64,000 nucleotides of DNA from Phocaeicola_A sp036804505 (GTDB lineage Bacteria; Bacteroidota; Bacteroidia; Bacteroidales; Bacteroidaceae): the NCBI GenBank assembly GCA_036804505.1, contig DAIRSI010000010.1, positions 51,295 through 115,294 of the forward strand, written 5' to 3'. Position 1 is the first letter of the stretch. Each line of letters begins with the position of its first letter. Made by a program: the position numbers and the translations under genes. The notes under the pieces are model-generated. The model did not search any database. It was not told the origin of the DNA and saw nothing but the letters and a program-made list of their open reading frames with translations. Below, in pieces: positions 1 to 7,603 of the stretch.

Positions 1-2
1 AT

Positions 3-497
3 TTCAACGGCAACATCGTGACGGTGGTGGATGATATGCTCCTCCGCCTTGCCAAGAGAATTGAAAAGAACTACGGAGGCTTCGCCGTGCCCCTGCCAAG
101 CGATATGGCCGGCTCCTGGAATGAGGAGACCAAGACTGCCCACGGCATTCTCTCCATGAAACATCTGGCTGTGAGTGCGGGTATCGGCTTCATGGGCAAA
201 AACACCATACTATGCAACGAGAACTTCGGCAATCTCATGACCGTGGGTGCGCTGCTACTCAACATGGACCTCCCTTCGGACGAGCTCGCTGTGAACCATT
301 GTCCGCCCAAGTGCCGTATCTGCATCGACCATTGTCCTGCCCATGCCATCCGCGAAGACGGTACAGTGAATCAGGCCCTCTGCCGCCCTGCTGCTTATGG
401 TACCACTTTCCGAGGCTATGGAACCGTGGAGTGCAACCGCTGCCGCATGCTTTGTCCGTTGAGGTTCGGAGTAAAGAAAGTGGCGGTAAAAGAATAA
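3..497 (+). CDS. 4Fe-4S double-cluster protein, epoxyqueuosine reductase (QueG)-like, 5' truncated
   Basis: The reading frame is open through the left edge of the window, so only the C-terminal part (about 165 residues) is present. It carries two ferredoxin-like cysteine clusters: CRICIDHCP near nucleotides 312-338 and CNRCRMLCP near 433-459, each CxxCxxxCP, with a further Cys just before the first. The segment HLAVSAGIGFMGKNT matches the region before the clusters in QueG and related proteins. QueG reduces epoxyqueuosine to queuosine in tRNA, but several Bacteroidetes paralogues with this double-cluster domain have no proven function. The cobalamin-binding N-terminal part lies outside the window, so the exact family cannot be settled. 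The GTG at 18 is only an internal codon. The next gene starts 12 bases after the stop. Confidence 0.7.
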   Translation, partial: FNGNIVTVVDDMLLRLAKRIEKNYGGFAVPLPSDMAGSWNEETKTAHGILSMKHLAVSAGIGFMGKNTILCNENFGNLMTVGALLLNMDLPSDELAVNHCPPKCRICIDHCPAHAIREDGTVNQALCRPAAYGTTFRGYGTVECNRCRMLCPLRFGVKKVAVKE

Positions 498-509
498 AAA
501 GACATACTG

Positions 510-1076
510 ATGGAACCCCAAACAGTAAAATACTTTAAAACCAGAGACAGCTGGCGGGCATGGCTGACGGACAACTTCGAGACGGCTGATGGAATCTGGT
601 TTGTTTTCCCCTGTAAGTCATCGGGCGAAAAAGGCATTTTGTATAATGATGCCGTAGAAGAAGCCCTCTGTTTCGGATGGATTGACAGCACTGTGAAAGC
701 GATGGACAAGGACCATAAGATTCAGCGCTTCACTCCGAGGAATCCTAAAAGTTCTTTCTCGCAATCCAACAAAGAAAGGCTGAAATGGCTGCTAGAGAAT
801 AAAATGATACATCCCAAATTCGAAGATAAAGTAAAAGAAGTGCTATCGGAACCTTTCGTGTTCCCCGAAGATATCATGGACCGGTTGAAGGAAAACGAAA
901 CGGTATGGAAGAATTATCAGCAATTCTCCGATTCCTACAAACGAATCCGAATTGCCTACATCGAACATGCAAGGATATTTTCCCCGGAATTCGAGAAGAG
1001 GTTGAAGCACTTCATCAGCAAAACGGCCGAGAATAAATTGATAGCCGGCTATGGAGGAATTGAGAAATATTATTGA
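510..1076 (+). CDS. YdeI/OmpD-associated family protein
   Basis: The 188-residue protein has the features of the YdeI family (bacteriocin-protection / OmpD-associated, DUF1801-related): an early W-x-x-W-L segment, the EALCFGWIDS motif around residues 50-60, the RFTPRNPKSSFSQSN stretch around 75-90, and a lysine/arginine-rich C-terminal helical part. There is no signal peptide or membrane segment, so it should be cytoplasmic. The biochemical role of the family is not established. It starts 12 bases after the iron-sulfur gene and is probably cotranscribed with it and with the VOC gene downstream. Confidence 0.75.
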   Translation: MEPQTVKYFKTRDSWRAWLTDNFETADGIWFVFPCKSSGEKGILYNDAVEEALCFGWIDSTVKAMDKDHKIQRFTPRNPKSSFSQSNKERLKWLLENKMIHPKFEDKVKEVLSEPFVFPEDIMDRLKENETVWKNYQQFSDSYKRIRIAYIEHARIFSPEFEKRLKHFISKTAENKLIAGYGGIEKYY

Positions 1077-1141
1077 CCAAAGGAATGAAGAACCTCTCAT
1101 GAAAGAATCAAGCAGAGAAAAATAATTAATAGACAAAATAT

Positions 1142-1531
1142 ATGAAATTAGACGGATTTGGAATATTTGTAAAAGATATGCCCACCATGGTGCGCTTCTA
1201 TCGCGATGTACTGGGTTTTGAAATCAAGGAAGACGAGAACACCACTAATGTCTTTCTGGAAAAGGACGGAACACTCTTTCTCCTGTACCGCCGGACTGAT
1301 TTTGAAGAGATGACAGGCCGTCGGTTCGATTATGCACGCGGAGTGAACGGCCATTACGAAATAGCCCTGAGCGTGGAGAATTATGCTTCCGTGGACAAAG
1401 CTTACGCCGAAGCCCTCAGCAAAGGGGCGGCATCCGTCATGGGACCTGCCACCGAGCCTTGGGGACAGCGCACTTGCTACATATCCGATCCAGAGGGAAA
1501 TCTCATCGAAATAGGCTCATTTACGGTTTAA
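1142..1531 (+). CDS. VOC (glyoxalase/bleomycin-resistance/dioxygenase) family protein
   Basis: This is a 129-residue single-module VOC protein. The N-terminal KLDGFGIFVKDMPTMVRFYRDVLGF is the usual first beta-alpha-beta unit, and the C-terminal part ends in ISDPEGNLIEIGSF, where the Glu of NLIEI is the usual metal ligand. The family includes glyoxalase I, antibiotic-binding proteins and isomerases, and the substrate cannot be read from sequence. It is preceded by a 65-base gap after the YdeI-family gene. Confidence 0.8.
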   Translation: MKLDGFGIFVKDMPTMVRFYRDVLGFEIKEDENTTNVFLEKDGTLFLLYRRTDFEEMTGRRFDYARGVNGHYEIALSVENYASVDKAYAEALSKGAASVMGPATEPWGQRTCYISDPEGNLIEIGSFTV

Positions 1532-1578
1532 GGGTAACCCAAAAAATGTTCGGAAATAATTTTACGTATAAATTTTGC

Positions 1579-1586
1579 TATATTTG
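1579..1586 (+). promoter_or_regulatory. Bacteroidetes -7 promoter box for the TfoX-domain gene
   Basis: TATATTTG matches the Bacteroidetes -7 consensus TAnnTTTG and sits 25 bases before the ATG at 1612. No convincing -33 TTTG is visible at the expected distance. Confidence 0.5.
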
Positions 1587-1611
1587 TATCCGGTAAGATA
1601 AAAACAAGCCT

Positions 1612-1926
1612 ATGGCATCGAAAAAAGAAACGCTCGACTTTGTGCTCCGCCAGCTTGAGGGCATCGAAGAAATCTCATCCCGAAAAATGATGGGGGAGTA
1701 CCTCATCTACTATAAAGCCAAGGTCGTTGGCGGCATCTACGATGACCGCTTTCTGGTGAAGAAAACGCCTGGCAGCACAGCCATCCTTCCCGATGTGGCG
1801 GAAGAAATTCCCTACGAAGGTGCCAAACCCATGCTTTCCTTGTCCGATATCATCTTCGATGAACATCCTGAAAACAGGAATCTCATGAAGAAAGTGTTCA
1901 CTGCCATATTCAATGATTTGAAATAA
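1612..1926 (+). CDS. TfoX/Sxy N-terminal domain protein
   Basis: The 104-residue protein aligns by eye with the TfoX N-terminal domain: MASKKETLDFVLRQL, the SSRKMMGEYLIYYKAKVVGGIYDDRFLVK core (residues 23-52), and the closing segment with paired Phe. In gamma-proteobacteria, TfoX/Sxy activates competence genes with CRP. Stand-alone N-terminal-domain versions like this one are widespread and have no known role. It has its own -7 box (1579-1586). Confidence 0.8.
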   Translation: MASKKETLDFVLRQLEGIEEISSRKMMGEYLIYYKAKVVGGIYDDRFLVKKTPGSTAILPDVAEEIPYEGAKPMLSLSDIIFDEHPENRNLMKKVFTAIFNDLK

Positions 1927-1963
1927 ATATCTCTGCACAGGCATGGAATCCTAAAATTTTGCA

Positions 1964-1971
1964 TATCTTTG
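1964..1971 (+). promoter_or_regulatory. -7 promoter box for the methyltransferase leader
   Basis: TATCTTTG matches TAnnTTTG. Transcription would begin about 1977-1978, which is exactly where the first strand of the long leader helix begins. No clear -33 element is seen. Confidence 0.55.
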
Positions 1972-1977
1972 CCCTGT

Positions 1978-2121
1978 ATGTTGAAAACAAATTTGGATAT
2001 TGTCAGGTAAATAACCTTTCGAGGCTTGTTGGCCTCGGGTTATCCCTCCGCATTTCTCAGGCATGAACAGGATGCTTGAGCAGTTATTTTTATATATCAA
2101 ACAATTTAAATTTTCAACATC
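1978..2121 (+). ncRNA. Multibranched structured 5' leader, riboswitch-like, class not recognised
   Basis: Three helices can be read directly. A closing helix pairs ATGTTGAAAA (1978-1987) with TTTTCAACAT (2111-2120), 10 perfect pairs ending one base before the ATG at 2122. Inside it, hairpin A pairs ATAACC+CGAGGC (2011-2016, 2020-2025) with GCCTCG+GGTTAT (2032-2043), with a TTT bulge. Hairpin B pairs CTCAGGCAT (2056-2064) with ATGCTTGAG (2072-2080) and is followed by a T-rich stretch (2084-2095). The result is a three-way junction that covers the ribosome binding region. I see no core of a known riboswitch class (TPP, cobalamin, SAM-I, purine, FMN, glycine). A small inverted-repeat element is the main alternative. 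Confidence 0.55.
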
Positions 2122-2901
2122 ATGAATAACGAAAATAACAGTACCATTCACGAATTCGATTTCAGTTTAATCTGCGAATATTTTTCTTCCATCGACCGTC
2201 AGGGCCCCGGCAGCAAGGAAGCTACCCTCAAGGCTTTGAGTTTCATTGAAGGTCTTGATGCCCGGTCACGAATAGCCGATCTCGGATGCGGAACCGGAGG
2301 TCAGACGGTAACTTTGGCGCAAAACTCTCCTGCCTCTATCACGGCTCTCGATTTGTTTCCCTTGTTCATAGACAAGTTGAATGAGCGCGCTTCCCGTCTC
2401 AATCTGACGGATAGAATCAGCGGCATCACAGGCTCTATGGATGATTTGCCTTTCAGTGAAGAGGAGTTCAATGTGATATGGAGCGAAGGTGCCATCTACA
2501 ACATCGGCTTCCGTAAAGGCTTGCAGTATTGGTATAAGTTCCTGAAAAAGAATGGTTACATAGCTGTGACTGAAGCTTGTTGGCTTACGGACTCCCGCCC
2601 TCAGGAGATAGAGGACTTTTGGATGGATGCTTATCCCGAAATCGATACCATCCCTAGCAAGACGGCTCAGTTGCAGGAGGTAGGTTATGAGTCCGTAGTA
2701 ACGTTCACGCTCCCCGAAAAGTGCTGGACAGAGAATTTTTATGTTCCTCAGATCGAGGCGCAAAAGAAGTTCTTGAGCCGGCATGACGGCGATGCTGTTG
2801 CGGAGGAGCTCGTGAAGTACATGCGGCACGAGGACGAATTATACTCTCGCTACAAACAGTATTATGGCTATGTGTTCTTTATCGGGAAGAAAATTTCCTG
2901 A
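2122..2901 (+). CDS. Class I SAM-dependent methyltransferase
   Basis: The 259-residue protein has a Rossmann-type methyltransferase core: motif I ADLGCGTGGQT (about residues 53-63), acidic motif II in ITALDLFP (about 73-80), and post-motif residues in LPFSEEEFNVIWSEGAIYNIGF. The C-terminal third, with conserved aromatic residues, is like small-molecule methyltransferases (ubiE/arsenite/sarcosine type) rather than rRNA enzymes. The substrate cannot be assigned. Its structured leader is the main clue to regulation: the 3' strand of the closing helix ends one base before the start codon. Confidence 0.8.
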   Translation: MNNENNSTIHEFDFSLICEYFSSIDRQGPGSKEATLKALSFIEGLDARSRIADLGCGTGGQTVTLAQNSPASITALDLFPLFIDKLNERASRLNLTDRISGITGSMDDLPFSEEEFNVIWSEGAIYNIGFRKGLQYWYKFLKKNGYIAVTEACWLTDSRPQEIEDFWMDAYPEIDTIPSKTAQLQEVGYESVVTFTLPEKCWTENFYVPQIEAQKKFLSRHDGDAVAEELVKYMRHEDELYSRYKQYYGYVFFIGKKIS

Positions 2902-2981
2902 TAGAAATTGAATTTTCACGTCCGGTTTGCAACCTTTTTGCTAGCCGGCTACGTCTAATTATTAAATAACCATTAAATGAG

Positions 2982-3308
2982 ATGAATATGATTTTATCTA
3001 CGACTCCTTCCCTTGAAGGGAAAAAGATTACAAGTTATATGGGCATTGTGACCGGTGAAACGATTATAGGTGCCAACATCGTGCGCGACCTTTTTGCCGG
3101 TATCCGCGATATTGTAGGCGGACGCGCCGAGTCTTATGAAGAGGTCCTTCGCGAGGCCAAGGATTCTGCTCTCAACGAGATGAGTGCACGGGCTGTACAA
3201 ATGGGCGCCAATGCCATTGTGGGAGTGGATCTCGATTACGAGACGGTGGGTAGCGGAGGCAGTATGCTCATGGTCACTGCAAGCGGCACGGCCGTAACAG
3301 TGGAATGA
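2982..3308 (+). CDS. YbjQ family (UPF0145) heavy-metal-binding-domain protein
   Basis: The 108-residue protein matches the YbjQ/UPF0145 family: N-terminal TTPSLEGKKITSYMGIVTGE, central GANIVRDLFAGIRDIVGGR, and MGANAIVGVDLDYETVG near the C-terminus. Members form pentamers with a conserved cysteine or metal-binding pocket in some branches, but no function is proven. Translation can begin at 2982 or at the in-frame ATG 2988; homologues usually begin with the shorter form. An intrinsic terminator follows at 3340-3374. Confidence 0.85.
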   Translation: MNMILSTTPSLEGKKITSYMGIVTGETIIGANIVRDLFAGIRDIVGGRAESYEEVLREAKDSALNEMSARAVQMGANAIVGVDLDYETVGSGGSMLMVTASGTAVTVE

Positions 3309-3339
3309 AGTCTTTGCTGAATTTCGAAGATGGATAATT

Positions 3340-3374
3340 AAAAGGACGTGTCTTTTCCGGGGCACGTCTTTTTT
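3340..3374 (+). terminator. Intrinsic terminator after the YbjQ-family gene
   Basis: GACGTG (3345-3350) pairs with CACGTC (3363-3368), flanked by an A-run before and a T-run after, which extend the stem. Confidence 0.75.
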
Positions 3375-3409
3375 CTTTGTCCGCGGCATTGCAAATTCCC
3401 AGCCAAATG

Positions 3410-3441
3410 TTTGCCTTTATGAGGAGAAACTGATATTTTTG
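3410..3441 (+). promoter_or_regulatory. -33/-7 promoter of the GH13-GH16 operon
   Basis: TTTG (3410-3413) and TATTTTTG (3434-3441) are 20 bases apart, the spacing expected for the Bacteroidetes -33/-7 promoter. The GH13 ATG follows at 3466. Confidence 0.7.
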
Positions 3442-3465
3442 TATATAAATCAGAACCTACTCATT

Positions 3466-5202
3466 ATGAAAAGAAAAAGTTTATTGAATGTAATTGCTTT
3501 GTTGACAATTCTAGTTTGCACCACGGGTTTCGCCAAGGCGCAGAAGAATGCAAAATGGCTGGGAAATGCCGTGTTCTATCAGATTTATCCCTCTTCCTAC
3601 ATGGACAGTGACGGAAACGGAATCGGCGATTTGCCGGGCATCACTTCCCGACTGGACTATATCCACTCCATCGGCGTGAATGCCATCTGGCTGAACCCCG
3701 TCTTCGAGTCGGGATGGTTCGACGGCGGTTATGACGTGATAGATTTCTACAAGATAGATCCTCGCTTCGGCACCAATTCCGATATGGTGAAGCTGATAGA
3801 GGAGGCCCACAAGCGTGGTATCAAGGTTTGTCTCGATTTGGTTGCAGGACATACCAGCAGCCAGTGTGCCTGGTTCAAGGAATCCGCACAGGCCGATCCG
3901 AACTTGAGATACAGCGATTACTATATCTGGACAAATGAGATTTCACAGGAGGAAAAGCAGGGCATCGTGAACCGTCACAAACAGGCCAATCCTCTGTCGA
4001 GCACCATAGGCCGCTATGTGGAGGCCAATGCTCCGAGGGCAAAATATTATGAGAAGAATTTCTTCGAGTGCCAGCCCGCCTTGAACTACGGTTTTGCGCA
4101 ACTCGACCCTACACGGCCTTGGGAACAGCCGGTCACGGCTCCCGGACCTCAGGCTACACGCCGCGAGCTGAGGAATATCATGATGTTCTGGATGGACAAA
4201 GGCGTGGATGGCTTTCGTGTGGACATGGCTGCCAGCCTTGTAAAGAATGATCCCGACAAAAAAGAAACCATCAAACTGTGGCAGGAAATGCGTTCTTGGA
4301 TTAATTCCAACTATCCCGAACGTGTGCTTATTTCGGAATGGTCACAGCCCGATCAGGCCATCCCTGCCGGCTTCGACATCGACTTCTTCATTCACTTCGG
4401 CATCAAGGGTTATCCTTCCTTGTTCTTTGCCAAAGGCACCCCGGGGGAGGACCGTAACAGTTATCCGTATTGCTATTTCGACCGCTCGGGCAAAGGGGTG
4501 CTCAAGGAGTTTGCTGAGAACTATTCCAAAGTCTATCAGAGTACGAAGGATTTGGGTTATATAGCCCTTCCTTCCGCCAATCATGATTACCAGCGCCCCA
4601 ACATAGGGAGCCGCAATACCATGGAGCAGCTGAAAGTGGCCATGACTTTTTTCCTCACCATGCCGGGCGTGCCTTTCATTTATTATGGTGACGAAGTGGC
4701 CATGAAATTCATCATGAATCTTCCGAGCAAGGAGGGCAGCAACGAGCGCTCCGGCACTCGCACGCCCATGCAGTGGGAAAACAATGCCACGGCAGGGTTC
4801 TCCACTTGCACTCCTGATAAACTCTATTTCCCGGTGGATACCGACAACGGACGTCTCACTGTTGCCGCTCAGGACAAAGACCCGCATTCCATGCTCAATT
4901 ATGTGCGCAGCCTCATCAAGCTACGTCATTCCTCTGCCGCCTTGAACAATGACGGCGATTGGCAGTTGGTGAGTGATGTGAACCATCCTTACCCCATGGT
5001 GTATAAGCGCACTTCGGGTGCCGAAACCTATCTGGTGGCTTTGAATCCAAGTGCCGGGAGCGTAAAAGCTTCCATTGCCCCGCAGGGAGTAAGCAAGCCG
5101 GTGCTCGTTTCAGCTTCGGGAAAAGGCAGCTACAGCAGCGGAAAGCTGAATGACGAGATAAAGATGAGTGCTTTCTCGGCTTTGATTTATCACATCAAAT
5201 AA
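3466..5202 (+). CDS. Secreted GH13 alpha-glucosidase/alpha-amylase family enzyme
   Basis: The protein of 578 residues begins with a signal peptide (MKRKSLLNVIALLTILVCTTGFAKAQ). The catalytic barrel shows the four GH13 regions: DLVAGHT (region I), GFRVDMA with nucleophile Asp253, LISEWS with acid/base Glu291, and ANHDYQRP with Asp374. Overall it resembles oligo-1,6-glucosidase/trehalulose-type GH13 enzymes (FYQIYPSSYMDSDGNGIGDLPGI near the N-terminus), so a role in short alpha-glucan breakdown in the periplasm is likely; the exact linkage is unknown. A TTG at 3439 opens the frame further upstream, but it lies inside the promoter, so ATG 3466 is chosen. GH16 starts directly after the stop. Confidence 0.88.
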   Translation: MKRKSLLNVIALLTILVCTTGFAKAQKNAKWLGNAVFYQIYPSSYMDSDGNGIGDLPGITSRLDYIHSIGVNAIWLNPVFESGWFDGGYDVIDFYKIDPRFGTNSDMVKLIEEAHKRGIKVCLDLVAGHTSSQCAWFKESAQADPNLRYSDYYIWTNEISQEEKQGIVNRHKQANPLSSTIGRYVEANAPRAKYYEKNFFECQPALNYGFAQLDPTRPWEQPVTAPGPQATRRELRNIMMFWMDKGVDGFRVDMAASLVKNDPDKKETIKLWQEMRSWINSNYPERVLISEWSQPDQAIPAGFDIDFFIHFGIKGYPSLFFAKGTPGEDRNSYPYCYFDRSGKGVLKEFAENYSKVYQSTKDLGYIALPSANHDYQRPNIGSRNTMEQLKVAMTFFLTMPGVPFIYYGDEVAMKFIMNLPSKEGSNERSGTRTPMQWENNATAGFSTCTPDKLYFPVDTDNGRLTVAAQDKDPHSMLNYVRSLIKLRHSSAALNNDGDWQLVSDVNHPYPMVYKRTSGAETYLVALNPSAGSVKASIAPQGVSKPVLVSASGKGSYSSGKLNDEIKMSAFSALIYHIK

Positions 5203-5988
5203 ATGAAGTTTATGAATAAAATATATTGCGTACTTCTCCTTGTGATGGCGAGTGCATGCAGCACTCTTCAGATGGAACAGAAAAAACTGGTTTGGGAAGA
5301 AAATTTCAAAGGTAATTCCATTGACTGGAGCCGATGGAGCAAGATTCGCAGAGGTGGGGCCGAATGGCAACGCCACATGAGTGATTTCGATTCGTGTTAT
5401 GCCGTGAGAAACGGAAAACTTATCTTGCGCGGCATCCGGAACCGTTCCTTGCCCAATGATACTGCTCCCTATCTCACCGGAGGCATCAGTACCAGAGGTA
5501 AAGTGGATTTCAGGGAAGGACGGATTGAGGTGAAAGCACGGCTCGGAGAAGCACGGGGTGCATGGCCTGCTTTCTGGATGCTGCCCGAAAATGAGCCATG
5601 GCCGGATGGAGGCGAGATTGACATCATGGAGCACCTCAATCATGACTCTATTGCCTATCAGACAGTACATTCTCGCTACACCTATACTTTGCATCACGGC
5701 GACAAGCCGAAACAAGGCTCTACGGGGCCCATCAACAGAGGCAAATACAATGTCTATGCGGTGGAAATCACAAAGGACAGTCTTTCTTTCTATATCAATG
5801 ACCGTCACACATTCTCTTATCCTCGCGTTCCCGAAAAGGCAGGAGAAGGCCAATATGTTTTCACGGATCATCCTTTCTATTTGCTGCTCGACATGCAGTT
5901 GGGCGGAAATTGGGTAGGGAAGGTCCATGCAGAGGATCTTCCTGTAGAAATGCATATAAAATGGGTAAGATACTATAGAAAAAACTAG
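5203..5988 (+). CDS. GH16 family beta-glucanase-like lipoprotein
   Basis: The 261-residue protein has a lipoprotein signal with lipobox ending ASAC (Cys near residue 19), so it should be anchored to the outer membrane. The GH16 signature GEIDIMEH supplies nucleophile Glu138, Asp140 and acid/base Glu143. The extra residue in E-I-D-I-M-E is the bulged form found in laminarinase/agarase-type enzymes rather than the compact lichenase form. Substrate is probably a beta-1,3- or mixed glucan or galactan. The ATG is immediately adjacent to the GH13 stop, so the two are translated from one transcript. No SusC/SusD pair is nearby. Confidence 0.85.
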   Translation: MKFMNKIYCVLLLVMASACSTLQMEQKKLVWEENFKGNSIDWSRWSKIRRGGAEWQRHMSDFDSCYAVRNGKLILRGIRNRSLPNDTAPYLTGGISTRGKVDFREGRIEVKARLGEARGAWPAFWMLPENEPWPDGGEIDIMEHLNHDSIAYQTVHSRYTYTLHHGDKPKQGSTGPINRGKYNVYAVEITKDSLSFYINDRHTFSYPRVPEKAGEGQYVFTDHPFYLLLDMQLGGNWVGKVHAEDLPVEMHIKWVRYYRKN

Positions 5989-6008
5989 GACTGCTCCAGA
6001 TAATAAAT

Positions 6009-6056
6009 AAAATACCAGTACAGCTTACTTGATATTGCTGTACTGGTATTTTTTAT
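6009..6056. terminator. Bidirectional terminator between GH16 and rclA-like gene
   Basis: AATACCAGTACAGC (6011-6024) pairs perfectly over 14 bases with GCTGTACTGGTATT (6037-6050), followed by T-run and preceded by A-rich sequence. It lies between convergent genes. A second weaker hairpin (AGCAGTAC 6058-6065 with GTACTGCT 6084-6091) follows. Confidence 0.85.
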
Positions 6057-6125
6057 TAGCAGTACTAGTTTCTCAACAAAGTTGTACTGCTTTCATATAT
6101 GAATAAGCTATGTTGCCTGATTTTG

Positions 6126-7496
6126 TCAGGAGAGCAAGTCATTCAAAGCCTCGCTCATGCTGGGATGAGTAAAGATGAAGTCGCGCAGGAAAGTATAGTC
6201 CATTCCTGCCTTCATGGCTGCGGCTACCGTGTTGATTACTTCGCTCGACTCAGGGCAGAAGAGGGTGCATCCTAAAATCTTGTTGGTGTCTTTGTCGATG
6301 ATGGCTTTCAGCATGCCTTCCGTTTCGCGGAGGGTTTTTGCGCGTGGAATGGCCATTACGGGAAGTTTCTTCACGAGGATGTTTTTTCCCAATTTCAGTG
6401 CTTCCTCTTCATTGAGTCCGATGCGTGACAAGGGAGGGTCGATGAAGACGGAATAACTCACGAGGTTGCGGTCGCTCAATACCCGTTTGCCATCGCCGAA
6501 GAGGTCTTCACGTACAATGCGATAGTCATCGAGCGAGATATAGGTGAACTGGAGTCCGCCTTTCACGTCGCCAAGGGCACGCACATGAGGATTCGTAGTC
6601 ACCAGATGTTCGTTTACCTTGATGGCACCGCGCTCATCGGTTTCCACACCTGCCGCTTCCAGATTCAAGTCGGCGGTGTTGGGTTTGCGTCCTGTAGCCA
6701 GAAGCACGGCTTCGGATTCGAGTATGTGGCTGGTGCCCGCTTGTGAATCAGTGAAGGAAACGGCTGCGAGTCCGTCCTTTTGTTCTACGGAAGTGACCTT
6801 GGCATTCAGGATGAAGCGGACGCCTTTCTTCTCGAGAGCGGCTTTCACGCTGTCGGCAATGTCGCGGTCTTCACGGCCGATGAGGATGGGATAGCTTTCG
6901 AGTACAGTTACCTCCGAACCGAAAGATGCATACATGGATGCAAATTCGAGTCCGATATATCCGCCTCCGATGATGGTAAGTCTTTGCGGAAGCTCCTGCA
7001 TCTCCATGATGGAAGTGCTGGTGTACACGTAAGGATTGTCCTTTACGCCGGGAATGGGAGGAATCACTGTTTCGGAACCGGTATTGATGACAATCAGATC
7101 CGATTTCAAGGTGAGGGTTTCCGTCTGGGTGCGCACAAGAACCGTATCTTCGGATGCGAATGAACCGATGCCATCGAATACCGTTATGAGTTCATTATCA
7201 GCCAGATTGTGGTAGTTCTTCTGCCGGAGCATACCTGTGACTTCTTCTTTCACCGTGATGGCTTGCTTGTAGAACGTATTCTTTTCTTCGAAGGACAACC
7301 CTGTCTTTTTGGAAGCTTCCTTTGCCTGATGCACCAGAGTCTTCGTCGGGATGCATCCAATGTTGATGCAGGTTCCTCCGTACATTTTGTTGGAGCGTTC
7401 TATCATGGCTACTTTTTTCCCGCGCTTGGCAAGGTTAGCTGCAAGCGTCTTTCCGCCTTTGCCGAAACCGATAATGATTGCATCGAATTCTTTCAT
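6126..7496 (-). CDS. rclA: RclA-type FAD/NAD(P)-dependent disulfide oxidoreductase
   Basis: The 456-residue flavoprotein has the FAD-binding GFGKGGKTLA near the N-terminus, the redox-active disulfide GGTCINIGCIPTKTL (residues about 40-54), an NAD(P)-binding GGGYIGLEFA (about 178-187), and the C-terminal dimer domain ending in THPSMSEALNDLL. The MYGGTCINIGCIPTKTLVHQA segment and IIGFGKGGKTLA start match RclA, the reactive-chlorine-resistance flavoprotein that reduces Cu(II), better than lipoamide dehydrogenase or mercuric reductase. It stands alone, with no adjacent RclR regulator. Family assignment is firm; RclA orthology is probable. Confidence 0.82.
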   Translation of the reverse strand: MKEFDAIIIGFGKGGKTLAANLAKRGKKVAMIERSNKMYGGTCINIGCIPTKTLVHQAKEASKKTGLSFEEKNTFYKQAITVKEEVTGMLRQKNYHNLADNELITVFDGIGSFASEDTVLVRTQTETLTLKSDLIVINTGSETVIPPIPGVKDNPYVYTSTSIMEMQELPQRLTIIGGGYIGLEFASMYASFGSEVTVLESYPILIGREDRDIADSVKAALEKKGVRFILNAKVTSVEQKDGLAAVSFTDSQAGTSHILESEAVLLATGRKPNTADLNLEAAGVETDERGAIKVNEHLVTTNPHVRALGDVKGGLQFTYISLDDYRIVREDLFGDGKRVLSDRNLVSYSVFIDPPLSRIGLNEEEALKLGKNILVKKLPVMAIPRAKTLRETEGMLKAIIDKDTNKILGCTLFCPESSEVINTVAAAMKAGMDYTFLRDFIFTHPSMSEALNDLLS

Positions 7497-7603
7497 TTCC
7501 GTATGATTTTTAGTTATTGTTATTTATGATGCAAATATCAGGCATATCAGTGACTATTACAATAGCAATAAGTATTTATATCATGGCAATAATTCCCGAT
7601 TCA

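Noticed and set aside
1978..2121. Known TPP, cobalamin or SAM-I riboswitch in the methyltransferase leader
   Set aside because: None of the conserved core sequences are present (for example no CTGAGA/GATAATGC pair as seen at 63862-63946).
2266..2829. Minus-strand open frame of 187 codons
   Set aside because: It is a shadow of the methyltransferase gene, which has clear SAM motifs and its own leader.
2910..2965. CCGG-containing inverted repeat before the YbjQ-family gene
   Set aside because: Pairing is short and interrupted and no T-run follows; it is too weak to call a terminator or regulator.
3439..3465. Upstream TTG start for the GH13 gene
   Set aside because: The codon lies within the promoter -7 box, and the downstream ATG begins a standard signal peptide.
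5110..5955. Minus-strand open frame of 281 codons
   Set aside because: It is antisense to the GH13 end and GH16 gene, both with intact catalytic motifs, and has no protein-like features.
6058..6091. Second hairpin AGCAGTAC/GTACTGCT after the GH16 terminator
   Set aside because: It is short, has a long loop and only a weak T-run, so I did not list it as a separate terminator.
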